64,000 bases of DNA from an uncultured Hoeflea sp. (GCF_947501405.1 NZ_CANMVK010000001.1:1884912-1948911); one strand, 5' to 3'. Counted from the stretch's first letter, positions 18,091 to 26,692 are shown. The notes: a model not told the origin generated them from the sequence alone. Numbers and translations are program-made.

Positions 18091-18118
18091 CCAGGCGAAA
18101 GCCCGGCGAGGAGCCAAA

Positions 18119-18922
18119 ATGATACGTGCGGGATGGTTTTGTTCGGCAATGTGCGCCCTGTCAATCGGCATGGCTCCGCTTGCGACGGCGCAAACCACAA
18201 AAGCTTCGCAGACAGATACCGATGCCATTTATGATATTGCGCTGAGCAACATCATCCTGATCCTTCATCACGAAATCGGCCACGCGTTGATCGATCAATT
18301 CGGACTGCCGGTGGTCGGCCAGGAGGAGGATGCGGTCGACGCCTTTGCGACCTTGTTGGTGCTGGATACTTACGAGGATCCCGGACCGATCCTGCTTGAT
18401 TCGGCAGCCATGTGGTTTGCCTTTGACGAGTTGTCCAAACAGGAGGGGCATGAGCCCAGCTACTACGACGAGCATGATCTCGATATCCAGCGCGCCTACC
18501 GGATCCTTTGCCTGGCCCATGGGCTTGATCCGGACACCTATGCCGAAGCCGCCAAACGCCGGGCGATGCCAGATGAGCGGCTGGAGACCTGCGAATATGA
18601 CGCCGCACTGGCATCGGACTCCTGGGAGGTCCTGCTTGAGGGAGCGCAGCGCCAGGGAGACACCCCCGCCGGCGCCGTGACAGTGGCAATCAACTCCAGC
18701 GAGGAATTTGACGATCTCCGGCAGGAGCTCGAATACACCGGAGTTCTGAAAGATATCGGCGAGTGGATCGACACGCACTACGCCTGGCCCAATCCGATGG
18801 TGCTCGAAGCGTCCGAGTGTGGCGAGGTCAATGCGTTTTATGATCCGGCCGAAATCAAGATCACCTTGTGCTACGAGATGATGGACGAATTGCTTTACGT
18901 CGCCGAAACACTGAAGCAATAG
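18119..18922 (+). CDS. Secreted DUF4344-type metallopeptidase
   Basis: The 267-residue product has a Sec signal (MIRAGWFCSAMCALSIGMAPLATAQ). Soon after is the zinc-protease motif HHEIGHALID (HExxH) and, about 20 residues on, EEDAVDAFATLL, whose Glu/Asp could be the third ligand. A second region, NAFYDPAEIKITLCYEMMDEL near the C-terminus, is characteristic of DUF4344. GAGGAG precedes the ATG. It is probably the last gene of the pgsA-moaD-moaE transcript, 28 bases after moaE, though functionally unrelated. The substrate is unknown. Confidence 0.85.
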   Translation: MIRAGWFCSAMCALSIGMAPLATAQTTKASQTDTDAIYDIALSNIILILHHEIGHALIDQFGLPVVGQEEDAVDAFATLLVLDTYEDPGPILLDSAAMWFAFDELSKQEGHEPSYYDEHDLDIQRAYRILCLAHGLDPDTYAEAAKRRAMPDERLETCEYDAALASDSWEVLLEGAQRQGDTPAGAVTVAINSSEEFDDLRQELEYTGVLKDIGEWIDTHYAWPNPMVLEASECGEVNAFYDPAEIKITLCYEMMDELLYVAETLKQ

Positions 18923-18997
18923 ACCACCCGCGACCGGCGTTGCGATCAGCCCTTTTGAAGGCCCTGAACCAGCAATTCGGGTGCAAGCTCCCCAAAC

Positions 18998-19118
18998 GAA
19001 AACGGCTCCTGAGGGGCGCCTTGCAATCCATCGAACCTTGAAGGGTTCAGCCTACGATTTCGGGGCCGGAGAACCGGTGGACGATTTCTTCAGAGGTGGT
19101 TCAGGCGGTTTCCGGGAC
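18998..19118 (-). pseudogene. Degenerate second copy of the ndk 3' end with terminator remnant
   Basis: Read on the minus strand, 19118-19047 encodes VPETA-stop-TTSEEIVHRFSGPEIVG-stop, against [20 protein letters not shown] at the end of intact ndk. From the GAAGAA codons to the stop, 38 of 45 bases match, and the preceding CCGGAAACCGCC is identical; a 9-base insertion brings an in-frame stop. Homology continues into the terminator: AACGGCTCCTGAGGGGCGCC here against the intact hairpin at 22045-22068. This is a broken duplicate, in the same orientation as ndk. Confidence 0.85.
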
Positions 19119-19160
19119 GAACTCCTGGAGTCCGGCTGGCAGCCCGGGCATCAGATCACG

Positions 19161-20276
19161 TCATGCCAACGCCAAACGCGATCTACCGGGATTGAGGACG
19201 CGCGATTCCGGCCGTTGGGCTTCGCCCAGCGGGACTTTTACGATGTCGGGTGCTGCCATGGCGTGCATCAGCGCGGAATAATTCATCTGAAACCTCACCT
19301 CGCTTCCGACGCGCGGATGTTGCCGGCTGGTGGCCATCACCGTGTGGTCGCTGGTAGCGCCAACCAGCACACCGCTCCCAGGCATTGTAAGACCTTCGAC
19401 GTCGGTGTCCTGCCGCCCAATGGCAAGGATCGACCGCGCGACCGGAGCATCGCCGGCTGCGGAACATGGAGTTGCCGGATCGCCCTTCGTAAGCCTGAAA
19501 ACCTCTGGATTAGCTTGTGTTTCAATCACTTCGGCGATCAAAGCAAATGCATCGGTCCATAGTCCGTCGATTGGATGCCCGGAGATCGGGTCGACGCCCA
19601 GAAGGATAGCCTCTCCCAACCGCAGATCGTTGATGCGGTATGGCTGATCTTGTCCCAGCGCCCATGGCAAATTGGCCGAGTTGCCGCCGGATATCGTGGC
19701 AAGCCGAAAATCGAACATCACCTCGAGCTTTTTGGCGATCCTTGACAGATCAGACATGTCTGACGCTTCGGGCACCTGGCCTTGAAGACAGGCGAAATTT
19801 GCGCCGATGCCTTTGAGAACCACGCCCGGCATGCCCAAAACCTGCCGTGCCACCGCACCGAGATGTTCGGGCAGGATCCCCTCGCGCATATCGCCCATTT
19901 CAACCATCAAGATGATGCTATGAACTGTCTTCATGCGCATCGAAGCCGATGCGAGGCCGGCGATTACCGACATTTCGGTGTTGTAACTCGTCTGACAGTT
20001 CAACACGATGTCGTCGAGCTGGCTTGGCAAGGGTGTACGGATCATGGAGACCGGACACGTGATACCGGCCCTGCGAAGCCTCATCACATTGCTGATGCGC
20101 GCCTCCGCAAGCCCTGAAACGCCGCCATCAAGCATGGCTCTTGCGACGCCCGGGTGTCCGCAAACGGCCTTCGTCACCCCGGTGACTGCGATCCCGCGCA
20201 CTTTCAATCGTTCAACGAGGCTGCGCGCATTCTGGCGGATCTTTCCCAAGTCAATCTCGAGGCGCGGTGTAGCCAC
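19161..20276 (-). CDS. Alanine-racemase-fold PLP protein (ornithine racemase/YhfX-like)
   Basis: PLP-dependent amino-acid racemase-fold protein of about 371 residues. GTG 20276 overlaps the DUF1611 stop by one base and gives MATPRLEIDLGKIRQNA, the usual beginning of the group; a TTG at 20303 is an alternative. Lys36 in VTGVTKAVCG should bind PLP. The barrel continues with GLAEARISN, RTPLPSQ and ISGGNSANL, followed by a C-terminal beta domain (DAFALIAEVIE). It is closer to ornithine racemase and YhfX than to biosynthetic Alr. The substrate is not determinable; context with a DUF1611 gene suggests D-amino-acid metabolism. Confidence 0.82.
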   Translation of the reverse strand: MATPRLEIDLGKIRQNARSLVERLKVRGIAVTGVTKAVCGHPGVARAMLDGGVSGLAEARISNVMRLRRAGITCPVSMIRTPLPSQLDDIVLNCQTSYNTEMSVIAGLASASMRMKTVHSIILMVEMGDMREGILPEHLGAVARQVLGMPGVVLKGIGANFACLQGQVPEASDMSDLSRIAKKLEVMFDFRLATISGGNSANLPWALGQDQPYRINDLRLGEAILLGVDPISGHPIDGLWTDAFALIAEVIETQANPEVFRLTKGDPATPCSAAGDAPVARSILAIGRQDTDVEGLTMPGSGVLVGATSDHTVMATSRQHPRVGSEVRFQMNYSALMHAMAAPDIVKVPLGEAQRPESRVLNPGRSRLALA

Positions 20277-21472
20277 TAAGCCGCCACACCGGGCTTCTGG
20301 CAAAGATCGGGAAAAGCCTCCTGCACCAGTCCGACGAGCCGCGCGGCCGGGCGGCTGAGTGCGTCGGTAACCGGCAGGCCAAGTTTTTCCGACCAGTTGG
20401 TTATTGCGGCTGCAATCTCGGCATCACTCATGTGCTCGTGATTGATGGTCAGGCCAATTACCCTGGTGTCGGCAAAGGCTTCGATCAGGGCAATCTCGGC
20501 CAAAGGATCAGGCATGGCCATATCGGGAAAGTCGCAGCGGTGCGCGCGCTTGGGCGCATGTTGCAGGATGACGGCGTCAGGCTGGCTGCCGCGCAGAATG
20601 AATGCGGATGTGCAAAAGGCAGGATGGCTTAATGCGCCCTGGCCTTCGATCAGGATAACATCGGGTTGTTCAGCATCAGATGCCGCGACAATGGCCCCTT
20701 CAAGTTCGCCGCAACAGAATTGCGGCGGAACCGCATCCATCGCCACACCATATCTTGCGCCTTGCATCAGGCCGGTCTGCCCGGTGCCGACCAGCACCGT
20801 CTTGATGCCTTGGGCGTTCAAGGCGCGTGCCAGCACGGTCGCGGTCGTCCTTTTGCCAATCGCACAATCGGTCCCGAGCACTGCAATCCGGATGGCGCCC
20901 ACCTTGGCGACACTGCCGTCAAACAGGCGCATGTCCTTGCTGAGCTTTGGCTTGCGGATGTCGCGGATGGTCACGCCACGGGATGCGGCCAGGGCCGAAA
21001 ATTCGGCGTCATCGCTGAGATATTCATGCAGACCGCTGACAATGTTCATGCCATCCGCGATTGCCGCGCGGACAACGCCGCGATCGGTTGGCGAGAGCTT
21101 CCCGCTTGATGGAGCCATGCCATAAATCAAGGTGTCCGGGGTTGCCGGTTCATTTTTGATCGCAGCTTGAAGAGTGGCGAACACAGGGATGTGGTTGATC
21201 ACACCGTCCAGAACCATGCCGCTGTCCGATCCGTCCTGCGTGCTGTCGATCACCGAGACAATGCGATAGGACTGCGAATGCCTGATGAGGCCGTTCGCGG
21301 TCTTGCCATCGATCCTGGCGAAGTTCCCCTCGCAGTAGACAATCGCCGTTGGCGTGTGCTCCGTCCTGGAATCCCCTACGGCGCCCTGATCCAGGGAGTG
21401 TCCGGAAAGCGGGGCCTGCATCGCCTTGGCGTTGTGCTGAGGAGTGGGTTCGGTCTTGAGTTCGGTGTTCAT
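20276..21472 (-). CDS. DUF1611 family protein (DgcN-like, possible D-amino acid N-acyltransferase)
   Basis: The 398-residue protein has a Rossmann-like N-terminal part from about residue 41 (TAIVYCEGNFARIDGKTANG, then VIDSTQDGSDSG) and a C-terminal P-loop domain with LGTDCAIGKRTTA (about 199-211) and VILIEGQGALSHPAF. This layout defines DUF1611. A marine member, DgcN, has been described as a D-glutamate N-acetyltransferase in D-glutamate catabolism; that function is family knowledge, not shown here. Residues 1-40 look like a poorly conserved tail. AAGGA precedes the ATG. It is translationally coupled to the racemase gene that follows. Confidence 0.85.
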   Translation of the reverse strand: MNTELKTEPTPQHNAKAMQAPLSGHSLDQGAVGDSRTEHTPTAIVYCEGNFARIDGKTANGLIRHSQSYRIVSVIDSTQDGSDSGMVLDGVINHIPVFATLQAAIKNEPATPDTLIYGMAPSSGKLSPTDRGVVRAAIADGMNIVSGLHEYLSDDAEFSALAASRGVTIRDIRKPKLSKDMRLFDGSVAKVGAIRIAVLGTDCAIGKRTTATVLARALNAQGIKTVLVGTGQTGLMQGARYGVAMDAVPPQFCCGELEGAIVAASDAEQPDVILIEGQGALSHPAFCTSAFILRGSQPDAVILQHAPKRAHRCDFPDMAMPDPLAEIALIEAFADTRVIGLTINHEHMSDAEIAAAITNWSEKLGLPVTDALSRPAARLVGLVQEAFPDLCQKPGVAA

Positions 21473-22044
21473 GCCTGGTCCTTATGGTCGACCCGGGCAC
21501 CAGATCTTGTAGCGCTGGCGCGGGTGATTAAGCTCCGGGCTGATTGCCCGGGGATCTGATGGCTTTGAAGGCATTGCGGTATTCCCGGCCACGATCTCGT
21601 AACCGGCACGATCCGACAGTAGTCCGACGGCAAGCGCATGGGCCTGGCCAACCACTCCAGACGGATGCTGGAGGGTCATAGATGACGTGGTCGTGCGCGC
21701 AGAGTCGGCAACAGCCCCACACACCAGCCCTCCATGAGGGGCGTGACACCTGAATTATCGGATTGAGAAACGCGAATTCGCTTCGGCGGGCAATGCGCCC
21801 GGGCGGCACAAGTCAAGCGCCGCTACACGCAGTACATAGGCACTCCGCGCTCCATAAGCAACCGCGATTGTCCTGATAGAGGTGCCGCACCGCGCTTTAG
21901 CCGTCCTCGGTTTCAAGGCTGCGGCGGACAAGTCGACGGATTGACCCGCGCCTCAAGGCAGCAATACGCGATGCGTGGAGTTGCATCAAAACGTGCTAGC
22001 GGCACCCGCTGGCAAGTTCAGCTCGAAGATGGCTTTGAATACAA
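21473..22044. other. Intergenic stretch, no supported gene
   Basis: About 570 bases between the DUF1611 gene and the ndk terminator. Short open frames exist on the minus strand (for example 21482-21724 and 21528-21809), but they overlap each other in different frames, lack convincing ribosome sites and resemble no family I know. It should contain the promoter of the DUF1611-racemase pair. It could also be the eroded remains of whatever brought the module here. Confidence 0.5.
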
Positions 22045-22068
22045 AAACGGCTCCCGAAGGAGCCGTTT
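22045..22068 (-). terminator. Intrinsic terminator of ndk
   Basis: A 10-bp perfect stem AAACGGCTCC / GGAGCCGTTT with a CGAA loop (TTCG on the minus strand), followed on the minus strand by TTGT. It lies 23 bases past the ndk stop. Confidence 0.85.
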
Positions 22069-22091
22069 CGCAGTCAGTTCATGGCTTGAAT

Positions 22092-22514
22092 TCAGCCGAC
22101 GATTTCGGTGCCCGAGAACCAGTAGGAGATTTCTTCAGCGGCGGTTTCCGGCGCATCCGAGCCATGCACGGAGTTTTCGCCGATCGACAGGGCGAAGGCT
22201 TTGCGGATGGTGCCTTCAGCGGCGTCGGCCGGGTTGGTGGCGCCCATGACTTCGCGGTTTTTCAGAATGGCGTTTTCACCTTCCAGCACCTGAACGATGG
22301 TCGGGCCCGAAGACATGAACTCGGTCAGTTCGCCAAAGAAGGGACGCTCCTTGTGGACCGCATAAAAGCCTTCGGCTTCGCGCAGGCTCATCCACACGCG
22401 CTTGGAGGCAACGACGCGCAAACCTGCGTCCTCGAGCATCTTGGTGATGGCGCCGGTCAGATTGCGCTTGGTGGCGTCGGGCTTGATCATCGAGAAAGTG
22501 CGTTCAATCGCCAT
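22092..22514 (-). CDS. ndk: Nucleoside diphosphate kinase
   Basis: Equilibrates nucleoside di- and triphosphates through a phosphohistidine. The 140-residue protein begins [14 protein letters not shown], the standard N-terminus, so an in-frame ATG 66 bases earlier was rejected. [16 protein letters not shown] and the active-site NSVHGSD with the phosphorylated His are all present, and the C-terminus is complete (WFSGTEIVG). A degenerate copy of its 3' end lies 3 kb downstream at 18998-19118. Confidence 0.96.
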   Translation of the reverse strand: MAIERTFSMIKPDATKRNLTGAITKMLEDAGLRVVASKRVWMSLREAEGFYAVHKERPFFGELTEFMSSGPTIVQVLEGENAILKNREVMGATNPADAAEGTIRKAFALSIGENSVHGSDAPETAAEEISYWFSGTEIVG

Positions 22515-22595
22515 GGCGGTGAATTCCTGTTGGTTGGTGAGCGCCCGAGCGATGTTCGGCCGGGTCAATTCAGGGTGCAAAAAATCCGGGCCGCA

Positions 22596-23555
22596 TCAAT
22601 CCGCCCCGGAGTTGCGGCCTAAATAGCCCCATGCCCCGCCAATCGCAAGAGGGGTTACGGGAATGGGCCGAAGGCTCTCTTCGGCCAGCACTCGCCGCAG
22701 CCAGTCGGCAACCCGGGAGACGGGTCCGCGTGTTGCGGTTCCGGGATTTTGCACCAGCCAGATGGAGTTCGGCCGCTCAAGGGCCTTGTCGCCGAAGGGG
22801 GCAACCAAGAGGCCAGCTTGCAAACTGTCGCGTATCATCGACAAGCGCGCCAGTGCAACGCCCTCACCGCACTCCGCGGCCCGCAGCACAATGTCGCCGG
22901 AATCAAACTGCAAGCCCGAACCGGCGTCACTGTCGCCCAAGCCATAGGCCCGCATCCAGTCGCGCCATTGCGCGCCCGGATCGCGATCATGGAGCAGCCG
23001 CATTGCGCCAATGCCGGTTCCGGGTGGCAAACTGCGCAGATATCCAGGACTGGCAACGGGCAGAAGCAGGTCGTTGCAAAGCGCCATCGCACCAGCCTCC
23101 GGCCAGGGGCCAGGCCCGAAGCGTATCGACAAATCCGCTCCCTGGGTTTGTGGCGCGGCAACGTCACGACTGATCGTCACGGAGACGTCAATGCCGGACA
23201 GCGCCTGTTTGTGCTCAAGCATTCGCGGAAACAGCCATCGTGAAGCGAAGGATGATGTGGTGTTGATGACGACACCGTTGCGGCTGCGCGGCCGGGAAAT
23301 GGCGGCGACGGCTGCCTCCAACCCCGCCATGGCCGAGACTGCGGCGTTGGCCAACAGGCGGCCCTCCGGCGTCAGCTCGATCTTGCGTCCCTGGTTCCGG
23401 CGCCGCGTCACCGGCACCCCGACAACCGCCTCAATCTCGCTTAGCGAGCGGCTGACGGCGGAATGGGAGATGCCCAATCGCGCAGAAGCGGACCGGACCC
23501 CTCCCTCCTCCATGACCGCGGCCAAGGCGCGCAAATGGATAAAGGCTGGCAACAT
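22596..23555 (-). CDS. LysR-family transcriptional regulator
   Basis: The 319-residue protein has an N-terminal winged helix-turn-helix (RSASARLGISHSAVSRSLSEIEAVVGVPV) and a substrate-binding domain of the GcvA-like group (SFASRWLFPRML, LSIRFGPGPWP, AAECGEGVALARLS). It is divergent from the glutathionyl-hydroquinone reductase gene, the classic LysR layout, and probably regulates it in response to a quinone, phenolic or oxidative signal. A perfect inverted repeat directly abuts its start codon. The C-terminal tail after about residue 300 (PLAIGGAWGYLGRNSGAD) is extra. Confidence 0.9.
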   Translation of the reverse strand: MLPAFIHLRALAAVMEEGGVRSASARLGISHSAVSRSLSEIEAVVGVPVTRRRNQGRKIELTPEGRLLANAAVSAMAGLEAAVAAISRPRSRNGVVINTTSSFASRWLFPRMLEHKQALSGIDVSVTISRDVAAPQTQGADLSIRFGPGPWPEAGAMALCNDLLLPVASPGYLRSLPPGTGIGAMRLLHDRDPGAQWRDWMRAYGLGDSDAGSGLQFDSGDIVLRAAECGEGVALARLSMIRDSLQAGLLVAPFGDKALERPNSIWLVQNPGTATRGPVSRVADWLRRVLAEESLRPIPVTPLAIGGAWGYLGRNSGAD

Positions 23556-23573
23556 GGTCTACTTGATAGACCA
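23555..23573. promoter_or_regulatory. LysR-type operator candidate
   Basis: TGGTCTACTTGATAGACCA is a perfect 7-5-7 inverted repeat containing the T-N11-A pattern of LysR sites. It touches the LysR start codon at 23555, so binding would occlude its ribosome site or early transcript. Two CCAGTTTT copies (23571-23578 and again about 20 bases on) could be secondary contacts toward the divergent gene. Confidence 0.55.
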
Positions 23574-23654
23574 GTTTTGTTTGCGATTGAACCAGTTTTT
23601 CTCTTCCGCTTCGCTAGTATCGGCTTCGATGATCGCAACTGAAGGCCGAATACA

Positions 23655-24626
23655 ATGTTGATTGAAGGAAAATGGATTGATGATGCCGACCGGATCGCTG
23701 CCGCCAGTTGTCGCACATTGAGCCCAAAGTGGTCTTCAACATCGACCATATGTGAAGTCGGATCGCCCGTGTCGCGGTACATATTGGTCGCGTCCTACAG
23801 TTGCCCGTGGTCGCATGCGACCCTGATCGCCCGCAATATCCTGGGACTTTGCGAACTGATCCCAGTTCATATTGCCGGAGGTCCACGGATTCAGGGCTAT
23901 AGGCTGGCCGACGAAGGACCGATCGCATTTCCGAACGTCAGTTCCAGCGCGACTGATGGTCCCGTCCGTCACGTGCATCAGCTCTACACGGCCACCGACC
24001 CGAACTATACCGGACGGGCTACGGTTCCGGTGCTGTGGGATTCGCAGAATTGCAAACTGGTTCTGGGCGATTCCGCCGACATTCTGCAGTGGCTTGATGC
24101 CGTGTCCGCGCAATCTGGATCTGCACAGCCGGGCGTTCGGCTACACCCCGAAGACCAGCGCGGTGACATGGAGCATCTGCTCGAGCTGTTGCGGGGCCAG
24201 TTGGCCGAGCCGATTTACCGGGCCGGGCTGGCCCGGGAGCAGAGCGTCTACGACCATGCGGTTGACCAGGTGTTTTCCTCCCTGGACAAGCTCAACTCGA
24301 TGCTGGAGAGCAGACGCTTCCTTCTCGGCCCGTGGCTGTCGGCCTGCGACATCCGGCTGTTCTGTCTGCTTGTGCGCTTCGACGCCGCCTATTTGCCGCT
24401 CTTTCGCATCACCCGCAAACGCATAGCCGATTACCAGGGGTTATGGGCATTCGCCCGCGATGTCATGGCCTGGCCCGGGGTGCGCGTAACCGTCGACATG
24501 CAAGCCATTGTGGAAGGCTATTTCCTCAATGATGGCGATACCAATCCGCACCGCATAGTCCCGGAAGCACCTGACCTTGACTGGACGCCCGATCCTGACC
24601 GCAGACGGCTCGGATCGACGGCCTGA
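23655..24626 (+). CDS. Glutathionyl-hydroquinone reductase (Xi-class GST)
   Basis: Reduces glutathionyl-hydroquinones, releasing hydroquinone and GSSG. The 323-residue length and order fit the ECM4/YqjG family: SYSCPWSHATLIARN with the catalytic Cys of the CPW motif, then QLYTATDPNYTGRATVPVLWD, the diagnostic Xi-class segment, then an all-helical C-terminal domain. The CPW motif is followed by SHAT where many members have AHRT. The N-terminal 45 residues are less typical than the rest. It is divergent from a LysR gene that is its likely regulator. Confidence 0.88.
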   Translation: MLIEGKWIDDADRIAAASCRTLSPKWSSTSTICEVGSPVSRYILVASYSCPWSHATLIARNILGLCELIPVHIAGGPRIQGYRLADEGPIAFPNVSSSATDGPVRHVHQLYTATDPNYTGRATVPVLWDSQNCKLVLGDSADILQWLDAVSAQSGSAQPGVRLHPEDQRGDMEHLLELLRGQLAEPIYRAGLAREQSVYDHAVDQVFSSLDKLNSMLESRRFLLGPWLSACDIRLFCLLVRFDAAYLPLFRITRKRIADYQGLWAFARDVMAWPGVRVTVDMQAIVEGYFLNDGDTNPHRIVPEAPDLDWTPDPDRRRLGSTA

Positions 24627-24685
24627 CAGCCGCAACAGGAGCCGCGGGATTTGGTTCTCATCTTCAATCATTGTAGGATTGCACC

Positions 24686-25258
24686 ATGACAAGCTCAGTT
24701 GTCGCCACCGGACTGATCGCCGCCGTGGTCTTCGGCTTCGGCGCCCACAGTCAAGCGATGTTCAAAGCCGGCGGCCAGCGAATGCTGCGCCCGGTGATCG
24801 ACGCCTTCACCGCCAATCTGGTGGGATGGCTCCTAATGTTCGCCGTGGCGCTGGCTGCACTGTATTTCCTCCCCGCCTGGGCCTCCAGCGTAGCGATCTT
24901 CGTTTCGGCGATATTTCTGGCGCTGGCCGGGGCGGCACGCTATCTGGCACCGCCGGGCGCATTCGCCCGGGATTTGCCCGCGGCGACGCGGTCGAGTGCT
25001 TTCTTGCCGGTGCCGCGCGCGGGCGAAGCATGGGCGATGGCGTTTTTCCTGGCTGGTTCGGCGCTCACCGGATCGGTTACGCTGGCAGTCGCCTTTGCCG
25101 GACTGACAGTGCTCACTGTTATGGGACTGGGTTTGTGGGCGGCGGCAGGCTGGTCAGGCTGTCAGATGCTCAGTTCCGGCTGGCATCGGCGTCACCTGGA
25201 TTGGGCGTTCGGCATTTTTCTGTTTGTGGCAGGGATCGCGGCGCTGTTGCCGGGGTAG
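24686..25258 (+). CDS. Membrane protein of unknown function, about five helices
   Basis: A hydrophobic 190-residue product with helices at about 5-27, 45-65, 68-85, 115-145 and 165-188. A polar loop (ARDLPAATRSSAFLPVPRAGEA) sits between helices 3 and 4. I recognise no transporter signature. It starts 59 bases after the hydroquinone reductase gene on the same strand and may be co-transcribed. The ATG follows TTGTAGGATTGCACC, a moderate ribosome site. Confidence 0.7.
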   Translation: MTSSVVATGLIAAVVFGFGAHSQAMFKAGGQRMLRPVIDAFTANLVGWLLMFAVALAALYFLPAWASSVAIFVSAIFLALAGAARYLAPPGAFARDLPAATRSSAFLPVPRAGEAWAMAFFLAGSALTGSVTLAVAFAGLTVLTVMGLGLWAAAGWSGCQMLSSGWHRRHLDWAFGIFLFVAGIAALLPG

Positions 25259-25270
25259 TAGCTTCGAGCG

Positions 25271-25966
25271 CTACTGGTCCGCGGCGGGCACTGAACGACC
25301 GAGGCCATCATGGAGATCAAGGCAGCGCTCGAACCAGTCGGCAACCGCGCTGCCATCTTCCAGCAAAGACGCCGTCGACGTGATCCGCGCCCATTGCAGC
25401 GCGCCAAAGACGATATAATCCGCAAACAAGGGTGAGGCGCCGCCAATCCAGGGCTGCTTTTTGAGCATCACCTTGAGCGGCAGCAGCTTGGCGGCAAAGC
25501 TTGCGATCTCCTGGTCGCGGCGCGCGGTCACGTCCGTGAACCGCTCTCCGAGCTTCACTTCCCGGCTTTCGCGGAAGTACGTCTTGTCTTCGGGCACAAG
25601 GAAATCGAGGACTTCCTGCAACAGGATCGGTGCGAGCGCCACATGCAACGTCGACTGGGACCAGGATTCGACAAAACGCGCCAGCGCCTGGCCACCCTCC
25701 CCGCCAAACAGCGACGGCCGATCCGGATAGGTCTCATCGAGATAATCGGCAATCAGGAAGCTGTCGGCCACCACCTTGGTTCCGTCACGGATTATCGGAA
25801 CCGTTTTCGACACGCCCTGCTCGAGCTGCGGAACTTCCATAAAGCAGACGTTGCGACGCTCAAACGGCAATCCCTTATGGGCCAGCGCCATCGCCACTTT
25901 CCAGCAATGCGGACTGAATGGCCGCGCGGGATCGGCGCCGATAAGGTCGTGCAGAATGATGCTCAT
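25271..25966 (-). CDS. Glutathione S-transferase family protein (beta-etherase-like)
   Basis: The 231-residue protein has a thioredoxin-like N-terminal domain (1-80: SPHCWKVAMALAHKGL, SKTVPIIRDG with the cis-Pro, and ADSFLIADYLDETYPD with the glutathione-binding Asp-Ser) and a helical C-terminal domain. Ser in the first motif is the likely catalytic residue. It resembles bacterial GSTs annotated as etherase-like. It is convergent with the membrane protein gene. With the hydroquinone reductase nearby it makes a second glutathione enzyme in 3 kb. Confidence 0.87.
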   Translation of the reverse strand: MSIILHDLIGADPARPFSPHCWKVAMALAHKGLPFERRNVCFMEVPQLEQGVSKTVPIIRDGTKVVADSFLIADYLDETYPDRPSLFGGEGGQALARFVESWSQSTLHVALAPILLQEVLDFLVPEDKTYFRESREVKLGERFTDVTARRDQEIASFAAKLLPLKVMLKKQPWIGGASPLFADYIVFGALQWARITSTASLLEDGSAVADWFERCLDLHDGLGRSVPAADQ

Positions 25967-26039
25967 GAGTGTCAGCTCCGGAAATAAATTTAAGATCTAT
26001 GTTGAACGTTGATTGGCCAGTTTCATACTCTGATTTCTT

Positions 26040-26441
26040 TTAGCGCCGAGACGTTGCCACCGGCAAACCCAGATGCCGTTTCATGGTGTGAAAATCCTTG
26101 TCTCGATGCAAAAGCGGAATTTTGTTCTCTATGCACCAGGTGGCGATAATCACATCAATGGTGCCGCGTGGCGTTATGCCCCCACGCCGCAATGTGCGGT
26201 AGGCCTGGGCGGCAATCGGAGCAATTCGCGGTCCGCAGAGAGTTTCTACCGGCAGTTCGGAAAAGGCCCGGCGGATACGTTCGACATCGCGTTGATATCT
26301 GGGGCCCTGCAAAAGTTCGACCAGAATAAGATCGCCAACAAGCGCCCGCCCCTCGATGATCGCCTGTCTAAGCAACGCAACCTCCGACGAGTTTCGCCCG
26401 GCAAAGAAATCAATCCAGACCGAGGTGTCAACCAGGATCAT
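26040..26441 (-). CDS. vapC: VapC-type PIN-domain toxin ribonuclease
   Basis: The 133-residue PIN domain carries four acidic positions: Asp4 in MILVDTSVWIDFF, Glu near LVELLQGPRY, Asp in GTIDVIIATW and Asp in LHRDKDFH, which coordinate Mg2+ for RNA cleavage. Start ATG overlaps the antitoxin stop by four bases. Members cut tRNA or rRNA and are neutralised by VapB. Confidence 0.93.
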   Translation of the reverse strand: MILVDTSVWIDFFAGRNSSEVALLRQAIIEGRALVGDLILVELLQGPRYQRDVERIRRAFSELPVETLCGPRIAPIAAQAYRTLRRGGITPRGTIDVIIATWCIENKIPLLHRDKDFHTMKRHLGLPVATSRR

Positions 26442-26635
26442 CGGAGCTGGCGCGGCAAATCTGCTTCATCGGTCCACTCAATTGAACCTTCCAGTTCGAG
26501 AAGCGCCTTAGCCGCTCGTTTGCGACGCAATTGATCACGAAGCGCATCATCAATGACCTGACGTTTGGTCTTTCGACCCGTCAGCTTCATCAACTCCTGC
26601 ACAACTGCGTCATCGATCTCTATATTCGTGCGCAT
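26438..26635 (-). CDS. vapB: VapB-type antitoxin
   Basis: The 65-residue antitoxin has an N-terminal ribbon-helix-helix DNA-binding part (MRTNIEIDDAVVQELMKLTGRKTKRQVIDDALRDQL in order, strand then two helices) and a C-terminal toxin-wrapping tail (LEGSIEWTDEADLP). It precedes vapC with a four-base overlap. It is expected to autorepress the operon with VapC at the palindrome and promoter just upstream. Confidence 0.92.
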   Translation of the reverse strand: MRTNIEIDDAVVQELMKLTGRKTKRQVIDDALRDQLRRKRAAKALLELEGSIEWTDEADLPRQLR

Positions 26636-26645
26636 GGCAGCTCAC

Positions 26646-26692
26646 ATGTGTATGTTTTTGGAAATTATACACATCGCTCCATGTTCGCGCAA
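26646..26692 (-). promoter_or_regulatory. vapBC promoter and operator
   Basis: On the minus strand TTGCGC (26692-26687) and TATAAT (26669-26664) are 17 bases apart. A perfect inverted repeat, ATGTGTAT and ATACACAT with 13 bases between (26646-26674), overlaps the -10 and the predicted start of transcription, as expected for VapBC autoregulation. Confidence 0.65.

Noticed and set aside
21482..21809. Overlapping small minus-strand frames upstream of the DUF1611 gene
   Set aside because: No ribosome site, no family likeness, and mutually overlapping frames; kept only as an intergenic note.
18998..22168. Insertion sequence or prophage between the ndk copies
   Set aside because: No transposase, integrase, terminal inverted repeats or phage genes were found; only the ndk 3'-end duplication is visible.
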